Positions 42,082-53,595 of a DNA stretch of 64,000 bases are shown in pieces (position 1 is the first letter of the stretch; each line of letters begins with the position of its first letter). A model generated the notes under the pieces. The model made no database searches, was not told the DNA's origin, and saw only the letters and a list, made by a program, of their open reading frames with translations. A program made the position numbers and the translations under genes. This DNA comes from Daldinia sp. FL1419 (Eukaryota > Ascomycota > Sordariomycetes > Xylariales > Hypoxylaceae). The stretch lies in NCBI GenBank assembly GCA_025201765.1, contig MU623457.1:6012-70011 (forward strand), given 5' to 3'.

Positions 42082-43831
42082 TCACGCCTTGGAGATCTTG
42101 AATCCACCAGGTACCCGCTCTTGGAAGACCCTGTTAGGATCATACTTCGCGGCGGCCGCCTTTAATAATTTGACGTTCTCCGCACCGTACGTCGCGAAGG
42201 GTTCTTGGTCATCCGTGCAGTAGTTCAGGTAGAGCCAGTCGGCATCCTTGTTAATCGATTTGGCGTAGGATTTGACAGCCGCAAGGAGCGCCTTTACCGC
42301 GGGTCGGCCGACTTTCTCGCGTAGCTCGAGGGATTGGACTTCTATTCCGATGAGAACGTTGATGCAGTCTCCTGGCAGATGCTCTATTCCAAGCACGTTT
42401 CCGCCTTTAGCTGCGGATATTTCCGACCAGGACTTCAGCAGGGGCTGTATGACCATCTGCGCCTTAAAGTTTTCATCGGGGATCGCCTTGCGGAGTTTGT
42501 CGATTAACGTCTCGTATTCGGCACCCGCTTTATGCAGAACGCTCGTGTCAACTTGCACGGTGATGGCTTCCCAGTTGGTGCTAAATGCGTCAGTTAGCCA
42601 AAAGGTCAATCAATGGACATATAGTCAAAGGATATCCAACTCACTAGTTCGCCGAGGGGACTACGTAGTCCGCCAGCTTTGCGTAAAGCGTCTTCGCTTG
42701 GAAATCCTCAGGCTTAGAGATGGGGTTTGGGAGAGACAGGAATCTCTGGAGTGGCTTCGCATTAGCGACGCCATTGAGGTCAGATAAGTTAATGCTTATC
42801 GTGTAGTCTTTCTCCAGGGGCGCATGGTAATAGTATATGAAAGCGTAGTCGTCCACATTGTCAGCCAGGTTGTTTACGAAGTCAACGTAAGCATCCAAGA
42901 CCTGGTCACTGGCAGCGGAGTGGTACACAGCCATGCCGCCCCATATGTTCCTGGATTCTATGGATTCCATGTCGAATCGTGTTACGATACCGAAGTTGAA
43001 GGAGCCGCCCTTTAGCGCGAGGAACAGGTCAGGGTTTTCGTTTTTGTTGGCCTGAACTATCCTGCCATCGGCCAAAACAACTTCATAGTTGACAATAGTG
43101 TCTGGTGATTGGGATCCGAGTCAGCGTTCATCTGAAGCATCTATTTCCCATATAGCAGATATGAACTATTGGGAAGTCACTTACCACAACTCCATCCTTT
43201 GCTGGCGATGAAGAATGATATACCACCACCGATTAAAAACCCACCAACGCCTACCTCGGCCTCACGGCCTCCAACAACCAACAGCCCCTCTGTTATACAA
43301 TCAGATCGAAATTATGCGCTCGAGGTTCATCTGAAGTTACTTACGCGCAACCAAGTCTCTGTAGACATCTTTCCACCGACTGCCAGGCTCTAGCGAGATA
43401 AGCTTCGTTTCGGGGTTGTAGGTTCGCTTGGTCAAGAGGGTAAGATCAATAGTAACACCATCTTTAATGTTGTTACTATTATCTACCCACATGTGACCAC
43501 CACTACAACAGTAGGATTTTCTTAGCATCTTCTTTCATTATCACCAATTAACAGTTCACATATGGCAGGGGAATGGGGCTTGTGTTCAGCAGCTCGACAC
43601 TCACCTACGAACAGCAAATTTGAGGCCTTCGACGCTAACCAAAGCTTTGACTGCCTTGGAGACCTCTTCTGTGTTTCGGGGTTGTACGATAGCCCACGGT
43701 CCTAATTGCTGTGAGTATGGCGCCAAGGATTTCTCTTTCGCCTGGTAAGCCTGGTCGCTAGGGACGTGCAAGACATCGCCCAAGCCAGCTTCCTTTAACT
43801 TGGCGATAGCTGACTGCGCAATAGACAACAT
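42082..43831 (-). CDS. FAD-linked oxidase, berberine-bridge-enzyme type
   Basis: Predicted flavin oxidoreductase of the VAO/BBE superfamily; substrate unknown. Exons, from the 5' end, are 43831-43605, 43502-43345, 43289-43185, 43101-42645 and 42580-42082, giving 481 residues. The FAD-binding half contains WAIVQPRNTEEVSKAV, FAVRSGGHMW (His79 is the usual covalent FAD attachment) and LLVVGGREAEVGVGGFLIGGG. The substrate half includes ALKGGSFNFGIVTRFD. The BBE C-terminal domain ends with WLYLNYC and KYDPNRVFQERVPGGFK. There is no Cys at the usual second attachment site in the EVGVGG loop. No signal peptide is seen from the ATG at 43831, although many relatives are secreted. All four introns have standard signals and keep frame, so the gene looks intact. 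Confidence 0.9.
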
Positions 43832-46483
43832 GGTGATATCTTTCAAGGAGGTAAGAGGTTACATGTGAAGATGTAAGTTCACGTAACTCAAAGCACGAAT
43901 GCAACGTCTATATATAGGTACAAGGTTTTTCTATTTCCACTATATACAAGCATGGGCGGTTCTTCTCATCGTTACAACGGTTCAACAGGATCCCGCCGCG
44001 GAGTACCTTCGTCGTATGCGTGGATATCTATTTGCCGCACAAGTCTCAGGGGTGACAACTAGTAGCGCCATCCACCCCTCCACATAAGATATTTAGTATC
44101 TTATAGCAAATTGGTCACTTTGTGGGGAGCGCCTATAAAAAACGATCTACTAGAGCTCCTTGCATTCGCACCTTTTACTTCATTTTAGAATCAGCCAACT
44201 ATATATTCACTAGATCTCTACTGAGCCCCTTTTCCGTGACATAATTTATAGTGGGAAGTACGTGATAATCTAGTTGTGGCAATTATCTTGTGGCTTGTGT
44301 AACCCCTTTTGCCAGTATATTTCTAAGGAATGTGGCTGCGAAGTACGTGCGGATCGATATATGGGTAAGTGGAGGACACTACTAGTTATCATCCCTGAGA
44401 CCCGTAGCAGCGACATACCCACGTATCACTATTGAAAAGTAGATCGAACAAGATGGAGCCGGCATCATAAGAGTATTTGTTCGAATAGGACTTAGTCTCA
44501 TGTAGGAACGGAGCGGTTCCCCGTCTCAAAATAAAACCAGCTTTCCTGGATTGAATCCATTCTAAGATCTTTCCTATTATAAAGAGGTCAGATAAGACGT
44601 TAATTATACGATTTAACATACAATTGTCTCGGACCCCTAGATCTCCAAGTCTAGATCGAACTGAACTAGACCTATATAATACACTCATTTATATCAGTAC
44701 AGTCCGTAAGAATTTCTGTTTTAGTCTAAAGGTCTCTACAGTGTTACATTGGAGTTCGGAATAGTCCTACTCTATTATAAGTCGCATAATCTTATTAGCA
44801 ATGCTACCTACGTCTTGAGGCTAAGCCTTAGCCGTTAAGGTGTCTATGTCTACTCCCTGCAAGTGTGCTTGATGCATGCTAGAAGGATACCGAAGTCTGA
44901 TAATAGGCATTTACGTTGCAACTTTATAGGATCATTCTGGTGCGACTCAGAAAAAAAAAACCCCCCGGAAAAATCGAAATCAAATCCTGGGCTATAACCT
45001 AGTCTTGATGGGTTAAATCACGCGCTTGGATTTCAACGATTTTCTTAATGTGAGGTGATACGTAGTGCCACCCTTTCAGGATTGTTGCTAACTACCTGTA
45101 GGTATAAGGGTATGCAACATTATTCCTATATGGTTGTACCATCATGCGCTGGCCTCGCTCGTCGGCGTGTTTCGGCTCAGTATGTTTGGTGAGCTCGTAA
45201 ATACCTAGGTATATAAAAGAGTTTACTTCGTCTGCTGTGCCATTGTAGACCTGCAGTGTAACCAAAGGTGCTAGCCGTAAGTAACCAAGGACAGTATCCG
45301 ACTCAGTAAGAACGAAGTTTCGAAGACTATCAAGGAGCAATCATCGTATAGTAGTATAACTTCCCGAGTACAAGGACTAATCATTGCCTATCGGAAGTTA
45401 TCTTTTTGAACTATCAATTATGGTAGATGCCTATGTAAAATATTTTAGCACTTTGACGTTCGGATAAAGATTGTGCTCTTCCGAACTCCAGTAGTATGTA
45501 TAGATCGTCCATTACCAATAGACAGAGACAGGGTCCATAAGGGAAAATCCGGCAGGGGATACGAATATCATATTCTCATTGATCGCATTCCAATACCAAC
45601 CGAAGTTCCCAACGTAGACATACATATTAATATGATATAAGGGAGAATTTCTATACAAGATGTCCCAACAGGGTAGAGGTTTCTCAATGTGAAAGTTCTT
45701 AACAACTAGAGGGAATATATTGAAGAATTTCCCTGCTTTACTAAATGTCTTTACTACCTAGGTACCTATAGCTATAAATACCTATTGTACCTACCTCTGA
45801 AGGCCGTAGATATGCATGCAAACATACATGCATACATCCTACCCTACCTACCTATCACTTGCTACCGTTTTCTTATCCGTGTCACCTCTTCATGTGTCAT
45901 ACATATCCACTTACCTGTCGAAAATTACGATATAATATATCACTTTGGTTTTATCGTCGATGGTTAAATTGATCAATCAGATAACGTTAGGACTTGCTCT
46001 AATGGTCTTTGATTTGATTGATTGGTGTTTTGGGACAGTATCTATACGTGCCGGCTACGTTGTAAGACATATACATAAAGAGCAGTTCGATCATAGATGA
46101 TGTTTGAGTACAGTGACCTATAGCCATAGGCTACGAGGGAGACGAGGGGTCGAAACCGGGCGGGTAGAAACATAAATTTCACCTTGCTGGTGATTAACCT
46201 AGGTATCTAGAACATATTTCAGTTTGAAACCATGTATATTCGAGCAAAGTGTAAGTAAGCCTGTCATTCTTACTGGTTGTTGTTCTTCCAATTCATCTTA
46301 AGAGATTGGTCGTTGCCCCCGTTTGATTCGGAATTCGCCTGTATCATGTTTACTTCTTACAAGCTACTATAAATACCAAAAAAATTTGTGCTCGAAAATG
46401 AATCATAATGCATTATATATAATGTATGAAATGTATGAAATGTATATGATATGTATGAGATGCAAAAAGAAACACAAAAATTG
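43832..46483. other. Long AT-rich intergenic region
   Basis: No gene is supportable in these 2.65 kb. A minus-strand frame near 45340-45092 without a start codon reads somewhat like coding sequence (SDTVLGYLRLAPLVTLQVYN), and a 13-nt inverted repeat with core TGGAGTTCGGAA lies at about 44750 and 45485. TACCTAGG repeats lie at 45754-45769 and nearby. It may be old mobile-element or gene debris. Confidence 0.4.
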
Positions 46484-46574
46484 TGGCGGTACTGGGAATC
46501 GAACCCAGATCTACACGGAACACTTGTTGATACATATCCACAACGTGTTGTACTGGCCATTATACTATACCACC
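46484..46574 (-). tRNA. tRNA-His (GTG) with a 19-nt intron
   Basis: The minus strand folds as a complete tRNA. The acceptor stem is GGTGGTA with TACCGCC (one G-U pair). The D stem is GTAT/GTAC and the anticodon stem ACACG/CGTGT. The anticodon loop is TTGTGG followed by an intron after position 37 and then C, so the anticodon is GTG. The T arm is CTGGG-TTCGATT-CCCAG and the discriminator is A. The mature length is 72 nt. Internal promoter boxes are visible within the D and T arms. No CCA is encoded, as expected for a nuclear gene. Confidence 0.95.
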
Positions 46575-47021
46575 TTTAATTGGTTGGTTGCCGATGCAAA
46601 CATCTTTCTTATTAGTATTTATATAGCAAACGCTTGTGCCACTACCACTTGCGTAAGAAAAATAGAGAGTTCAAACTAAGAAATGCACCTAAATTGGCGT
46701 TGGAATTGGCGTTGGACTTGGTAGGGCTTCAAATGTGCGCCTAATTGCACTGTGCTGCTAATAGGTACCCTAGGTTATTTTATACGCATATTGCGATCTT
46801 GCTTATTTACCTTTGCTTGGCTCGATAGTATGAAAGCATAAGCCTCATTTATTTATACGCAAACGCTCAAATTTACCTCACTAGGTCAGGTAGGTGCTTA
46901 GGTGAAACTAGGTAGTAATTGCGATTTTTTTCTTATTTATGTACAGCACGGTATCATGGAGGGGGTCGGTGGTCATCTAAGGGGGTTACGAATTAAACTT
47001 TTTTTTCTTTTTCTTTTTCTT
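46575..47021. other. Intergenic region with pyrimidine repeat
   Basis: A T/C-rich microsatellite (CTTTTT-type units) lies at 46999-47023. Possible faint remains of the neighbouring oxygenase-like family lie around 46955-46990, too degenerate to call. Confidence 0.4.
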
Positions 47022-49203
47022 TCACCATTCCATCTATAACCTAGTCCTGTGATGGCTACTGTCAATAATTCCCGTCATGCCGCCGTCCAGAAGGTGTTGC
47101 TTGATGCTCTTGAAGCCAGTCCGTCTAAAGATGATGGCAATCTTTACGATCTTGAAAATGCAATTCAGGTATGGATACAGGACATCCAAAGTCCAAGGAT
47201 CCCGGTTAGATCCGTAGTATATATGCTTGAAAACTCGTCTGGCACAGATATATCTATAAACGGCTTGACGTCCACCGACTTGGATTGCCTCCACCACTTG
47301 CAGAGTCTCGAGTCTCGGTATCGTTTTCATGTTTTCATGGGCCAGGTAGAGACAAAAGATATAAGCATGCGACCTGATATTATGGGTCATGAAGTTAAGG
47401 AAAATGAGTATGACGAAAATGACCTACCAAACGGAACCTACGAGATCGAAGCCGTAGATTGAGTGTTTCGACCTGCCCTTGATACTATGCTTACCTACGT
47501 ATGGCTAACTAGAGTAGATGAACGCCATCTGTCAATACTATCGATCGTTGGTCACTTCCACCTAGCCATTTCGTGATCTAGGAGGTTTCAATGGGTAGCT
47601 TCTTCATGGCTCCCGATACGAATCTCATCATCGACCTCCAAGCGATCGTCTATATTTCGAGTCGTTAGTTATCTTGTGCGAGTATTTTTTTCGCACACAA
47701 CGTAATGAACTACCGACTATGTAAACTTCCTGAATTTGCGTCATCTAAATCTTTAAAGTGGCGGCTCGCTTTCAGGACCGTGACCTTTTTGAGCTAACTT
47801 GTAAAAATATTGAAGTCGACCTGTCGTCTCAGTTTTTTCTCGGCGTTTGCAGCAACGTGCAGGGGTCGGAATTATCGTTCACTAAACTAAGACTTGTGCC
47901 GGTTTTCTCATGTCTGTTTATCGTAAGGTAGAGATCGTTACTAACAACTATAGTTTCGACCGTTCTGTTGTGAATCAACGGACCCTGTGTGATCAGTATA
48001 GGTATATTTCGAGCTTAAATTTTATGACAGGATGCCGAAAGACCTACGGAAACCGGTTCTAGAAATATTAGAGAAGATGGTCCAAACCCGTGAATATTCT
48101 ACGCTCTACGAACAGGACGTTGAAACTCTCGCTCACATTACGTCCAATTATTGGGATTATAGCTGGCTTTTGCACAAGTAGGTTTCCCGCATTTAATTAG
48201 TTGTTCGTGTCTAATATAAAGTAGACCGATGTCTCTGGTTTCCGACAGACCTGATTATATTGCATTCGTGGTGGGGGTTTGCACGTAACTATTTACCAGT
48301 GCTTGCCAGGGCAGGCTGAAAGTCTCCAACTCTTTTGGGGGTTTAAAAAGAAACCTCAAGGCTCTAATTGCACAGCTAGACATCTCTCACCCCTTAAGTG
48401 AACAAGAGTTTCGACGTCGCCAATATCGATATCGAAATGCACCTCTGTGCAGTCGCATGCGGCTTGACAGGAGCATATTTTTGCTACCCCCGCCAGTCAC
48501 TAGTGATACATTCATTAACTGGTGTAGACTTCTCTTAAGCCTTATAGTATGGAAAGTGAGCTGCGCAGCTTAGCAAAAAGGTTGGTAGAGCAAACTGAAA
48601 GAATTAACTTGCTCGAATTTGCTGATCTTTACATTCCTTTCGTTGGGGGCTTTATGGACCTTCTAGGAAGACGGTCAGTTTCAGTCGAGGACCCCGTATT
48701 TTCGGGGTTGGTACGAACCATTATCCAGTCATTTTGGACCCGATATATTGTCATGGAACAGCCGATTTCCGCTCTGGATGGAGAACATCAGTCTTCTGGT
48801 CAGGAGTCGGCCAGATCTGGCTTGGCTAAACGGGTGGAGGGTATCAGAAGCCAACTGTCAGCCTTTAACCAGGGGAGTCTTTTACTGGTATTAGGGAGGG
48901 ACCATTACGACATCACCGGAAATGAACTATCTTGTTCCGAGGCTGGTCAGCAGTCCGATACTTCGCCCTCGCGAGCTCCTTTAGGGTGAGCTGCTCTGGG
49001 GAGAGTCTCTTTAGACCCAGTCCAAGGAGATAATACTCAAAAGGGGGACCCGCAGCTGCTTCCTGGGCTAAAACGTAAACAACCTGGGGATGACGAATCT
49101 ACTGATGAGCGGTTATCGAAGAAACGAAATGTACGGCTTGCATTTGGGATGAAGTTTGTAGCTTCTAGGATGTTTCTGCATGTAGTATTGAATATTGTTT
49201 AGT
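47022..49203 (+). pseudogene. Decayed paralog of the 2OG-Fe(II)-oxygenase-like protein
   Basis: Fragments line up in order with the intact gene that follows at 49843. YNLVL at 47035-47049, then a frame change into NNSRHAAVQKVLLDALEAS and RYRFHVFMGQVETKDI (47052-47462), matches the intact protein's YNLTVDP, LENAALRTALESWSQ and FDLFLGVLEKEEI. The piece at 48032-48180 (KPVLEILEKMVQTREYSTL) and that at 48549-48989 (SELRSLAKRLVEQTERINL, then SFWTRYIVMEQPIS) match later segments. Breaks are TGA at 47460-47462, a frame change near 48540 (INWCRLLLSLI to SELRSL), and TGA at 48987-48989, after which the frame continues with KRKQPGDDE to 49203. The N-terminal catalytic part with HxD is absent. Parts of 47460-48030 are unreadable. 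Confidence 0.75.
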
Positions 49204-49842
49204 TATGTTAGGTTAGGTTAGGTTAGGTTAGAAATAGATATCGTATTCAGCGTCTTGTAAGGCACCTCCTAGTGATATTAATAGGTTACCTAGGTAGATA
49301 GGTAGGTACCTAGGTATGTATCTTCTATTTAAGTACTGTAAGATATCTACACCTCCGCTAGAAAATTCTAAAAATATATAAGTAAAAATTAAGGGATTTT
49401 TTATTATATAAAATGACTTAATAATAGGTACGTTGTTAGGTAAGATCAGGTGCCTTATTGACGAGGGGAGATTGTTTAGTTGATAGTTGGGGTTATAATA
49501 GGTAGCATTAGGTAATAGGTAGGTAGGTAGCATTAATAGGTACTTCCTTAGGTATCCCCTAACCTACATAGTATGGAATATTTTAATGGATTCCATTAAC
49601 GGGTTGATTGGGTCTCCACTTTAAAGCACGGTCTGATCAGTGAACCACCGCAGAAGTCGCGTTTTGGTGCTGCAAGTTAATTCATTAACGCGTCTTAACG
49701 ATAACAGTCTTGAAATTATCAATGCCGCCATCATATTATATCATATCACGTAAAATCCCAATGATACTTGATGCTGGCCTTTGGTGGGATCCGGAAATAA
49801 ACCCCCGGATTCATCATCTTCCATTTTCTTCTACTTTGGCCA
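49204..49842. other. Intergenic region rich in TTAGG and TAGGTA repeats
   Basis: Four to five TTAGG tandem units lie at 49207-49231. TACCTAGGTAG-type palindromes lie at 49285-49320 and TAGGTAGG units at about 49510-49530. The promoter of the next gene should lie at the right end. The minus-strand frame at 49533-49228 is repeat-derived. Confidence 0.5.
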
Positions 49843-52800
49843 ATGCAAGATAAGATGGAGCTGGGTGAGAAAGACCACAACGGTCTTACGGACGAGCCAT
49901 TCCAAAATGCTCAATTGCTAAAGGCGCTCGAATCAATCAGTAAAAGAACGTGTTTCGCATCCATGACTCGAATCAACTCCTTCAACCCAGAAATATATGT
50001 GCAGGATGTTGGCATGATTAATAGTCCTCTTCAAGAAGCTCAGGCGAAGCAGCTCGTCACAAAGGCGCACCAAATCCCTTGTAGAAGAGCTGACCAGCCG
50101 ACCGACGATACGCCGGCGCCGAATATATGGGAACTTAACCCTGACCAGTTCAAGATAAGAGCACCAACATGGCAGACCCAATTGAACAAGATTCTAGTTT
50201 ACATTGCTAGGAAGTTGGATATTACTTCCCCTATTTCTGCCGAGCTGCACAATATGCTCTTATACGAACAGGGCGTCATGACCGAGGCCCATGCGGAGTG
50301 AGCTCTCCCCATTTGACGAGTGTTTTACGATCAAAGCTTACCGATATATAGCACTGGGGATACCCCTGGGATGTTTGGAAAGCTCGTCATTAGTCTTCCT
50401 TCGAGCCACTCAGGCGGAGACGTGGTTATAAAATACCGCGAAGCTTCAAAGACATTACCTACCTCACAGCATGATATGGCGTGCGCCTTCTGGTATGCGA
50501 TACCCGCTATATCCCCAGAACAGAGCCCTAATATCTCGCAAAGGTTTTCTGACACCTCGTACGAAGTTTTGCCTATTGAGAGAGGATATCATTGGGTACT
50601 AGTTTATAATCTTACAGTAGACCCGACAGTCGAAATACCAACTGCGGCTAGCCGCCTCGAGAACGCGGCGCTTCGTACAGCTCTCGAGTCGTGGTCACAA
50701 GCAGTTAGCCGTGGCTTAAGGAAGCCCCAGCCTCTTTGCTACGCATTTGACGGGCAATATACTAGCGAGGAAGAAATACTGTCGGTCAAGAAGCTAGAAG
50801 ACGCGAGCGTTGAACAAATTAGATGTCTTCGAAACATATGCGCCGACCTAGACTTTGATCTCTTCCTAGGTGTTTTAGAAAAGGAAGAAATTTGCACTAT
50901 GCAGGATGCGCCTTGGGACGCTATGGAAGAGGACGAGGAAGAGGACGAGGACGAAGAAGGGGACGAAAAGAAAGAAGAGAATCACGACGATGGCGATGTC
51001 TGCGATGTTTCATATCGGTTGAAGAAGATATTTGACTTAGAAGAAAACACATTAGCCTCGGATTTACTGCTTGACGAAGAAAGTATTTTTCAAGAGGAAC
51101 CTTTCACAGACATACCTTACAACGAAGAGTATGAAGGATATATGAGAGACTCCGTATGTCTTATCTAATTACGTTGATTGATAGTGAAACTAACGAAACG
51201 GTAGGAACCTCGAAAGACGCGTTGGTATAGCACAACAGTAAGTCGGCGTTATATTACTAGTATGACATACTAATAAACATTGAATAGGCATTGGTGATTG
51301 TTCCATGTGAAGGGACAGTCCCACTTCTTACCTCGAATTATTCTAAGGGCTTCTTCGACTACTCATACGGGGTTTTGGGACTTAATGATTTCCAACGTCT
51401 ATGCGATTTCTTTATCAACGAATGCCTGACGTCCTCGAAAAAGGCCCTTAGGTTAGATCAGTTATACGAATTCTTGACTACCAACTTCGATTCACGCTTC
51501 GCCAAGTCACTTACTGGGAATCAACTTCTCAAAGTCCTTCAGTTATCCATCCGTGGCACCGAACCCGGGCTACTTCATCTCATTTTAACGAAGAATAACG
51601 AGCCTCCTCCCATGGAATTCTTTGCTTGGCTAGGGGAAGAATATAATAAATCAACTATTACCAGAGAACAATTTGAGAAATTGTGAGGTTTCACACGATG
51701 CTTTTCGTTGCCCGGAAAACTAATTAGACATAGGTCTCAATACGCCTTTAACCTTCAACCTACAATCTACAAGCGATGGACAGCTTTATGCGATGTTAAC
51801 GTCGATCTGGAAGAGAACGAAGCATTGCGAAACCTTGCATCTCGAACAGTTGATGAATGCTTAGAAGCTTGTCGACGAGTACGGCTCCAAGAAGAAGATG
51901 GAAAGGCCCTCTTCGGCCTCTCCTTTTATCATTTGGGGTTCGAACACTTGAAGACAGTGTAAGTGCCATTAGTGACGCCCATTGGAATCAATGCTTATCA
52001 AATTAGTGTGGTACCCGTATTAGAAGACTGCGGTGGTCTGACAACCTTTATTTTTGGCTTCCTCCAGTCGTTCGACCTGAAATACTCGCATGTCCCTAAG
52101 GATGACATACGAGCTGTTTATGAGCGCATTGCATTAACGGTATTAGATAAGGTTGAGCTGGATCGGCTCACTGCTGCTGAGGTTCCCCCAGACATCGGAA
52201 TAAAGGGTACTAGATGTGATTCGAGTCCCTTTTACGTGAACTACAAGACATTGCTAAAGTTCATTTCTACCCTTATCGAACTCAAGCTACAAAAACACCT
52301 GATCTTGTTTGCTAAGAATGTAGTAGCGCAGGCAGATAAACTCAGAGGAGAAGAATTAGATAAACTTTGGATACCACTTCTCCATGGGTTATTTAGGGTC
52401 TTTGAGAAGCGTAGGGTTCTTCTTCCCACTCCATGGTGGAGGCAAATTTATCAGCATTTCTTCAAGGCCTATCTATTGAACTATGTTTTCAAAGAACCGG
52501 ATGGCCCGTGTCGTTGTAGCGAGTGTTCGTGGAAATCGGAATATAGTGCGGAGCGCCTCGCGGCGTACAATGTGGCCATGGACAATTGGTGGACGCGACG
52601 ACTGAATGCGGAAGCACAACTCGAGACTTTCAATCAGGAGATGCTGCGGGCCTTATTGGGGGATCAGTACGACGACATTGTGAATATGAAATTAATCAGA
52701 CTTGAACAGCCCGATATGTGCAAAGCCAAACTTGTGCGTCAGGAACAACTTGAGTTAACGCAAGCCGCCTCGAAGGCCAAAATAACAAGTTCACCCTCAA

Positions 52801-53246
52801 CTGTCACGCCGAATCCTTACCCAACACCAAATTTATATCCCACACAAAGCCCACGTCAAACGCCGAACCCATATCTAGCACCAAATTCCTACACACCACC
52901 GAATCGATACACAACGCCCGGTCTATATATTCCACCAGGCCCCTATACTACACCGAGACCACCAGTGACATACCCAACCGCTGTTTCTGGAGTGCAACCT
53001 AGGCCTAGGCAACAGCCGACACGAAAACGATCCATGCTAGAAATAAGCCGTAGGATCAGTGAAAGCGCACGTAAGCGAGAAGTAAATAATAAGTTCTCAC
53101 CATCGACGCGGCGCACCCCCGGCACTTCGAGCCCAGCAAGTAGTAGCACGCCCTTGCGACCTACGCAAACGCTTCCTAATCCCGTCGCTGGGACGAAGTA
53201 CAACTTGGTTGATGTTGAGGTCATTGACCTTACTGGGGATGATTAA
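49843..53246 (+). CDS. Large fungal 2OG-Fe(II)-oxygenase-like protein, six exons
   Basis: Member of a large fungal family related to prolyl 4-hydroxylase; cellular role unknown. Exons are 49843-50297, 50352-51153, 51205-51237, 51288-51682, 51728-51958 and 52007-53246, giving 1051 residues. The oxygenase part carries His150-x-Asp152 (EAHADTGDTPGMFGKL, restored by intron 1) and SSHSGGDVVIKYRE. At the place of the usual distal iron His and 2OG-binding Arg, the sequence is SYEVLPIERGYHWVL, with Tyr222 and His232. A Glu/Asp-rich insert (about residues 350-370) and a helical middle follow. Near the end come a Cys cluster (CRCSECSW), a Pro/Tyr/Thr repeat tract (about residues 860-915), a basic patch and VIDLTGDD, which resembles a SUMO-interacting motif. 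Exon 3 is only 33 nt. The decayed copy lies directly upstream. Confidence 0.85.
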
Positions 53247-53595
53247 AATGAATCGGTAGGGTACCGAGATTCACCCCGGGGATATGTCAGGAGTTTGGCT
53301 AGGATTATGATTTGGCTAGCAATAGCGTGTATAGGTAGGTAGGTATCATATATGATAGACGGTAAGGCAGGGGTATTAAAATTCTTTTTGTGGAAAAAAA
53401 GATAATGAGGTAGTTGGTTTATTCATCCTACGAGTGTTCTCGAGATAGATAATTCTTTATTCTAAGTACCTATGCATCTAATGCATCCAAATGCGATGGT
53501 TTCTATTCATGTCATAAACTCATGGCCAATCTATCAAACAGGTCCTGCTGCTACTCTCTTCCCGGACTTTCTTATCCCATCTATTCAGTCGTTAA
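53247..53595. other. Intergenic spacer between convergent genes
   Basis: Nothing is recognised apart from an A-run at 53393-53401 and a TAGGTAGG repeat near 53334-53345. Confidence 0.45.

Noticed and set aside
44389..44688. 99-codon minus-strand frame with ATG
   Set aside because: No recognisable motif, in an AT-rich gap, with no splice partners or conserved neighbours.
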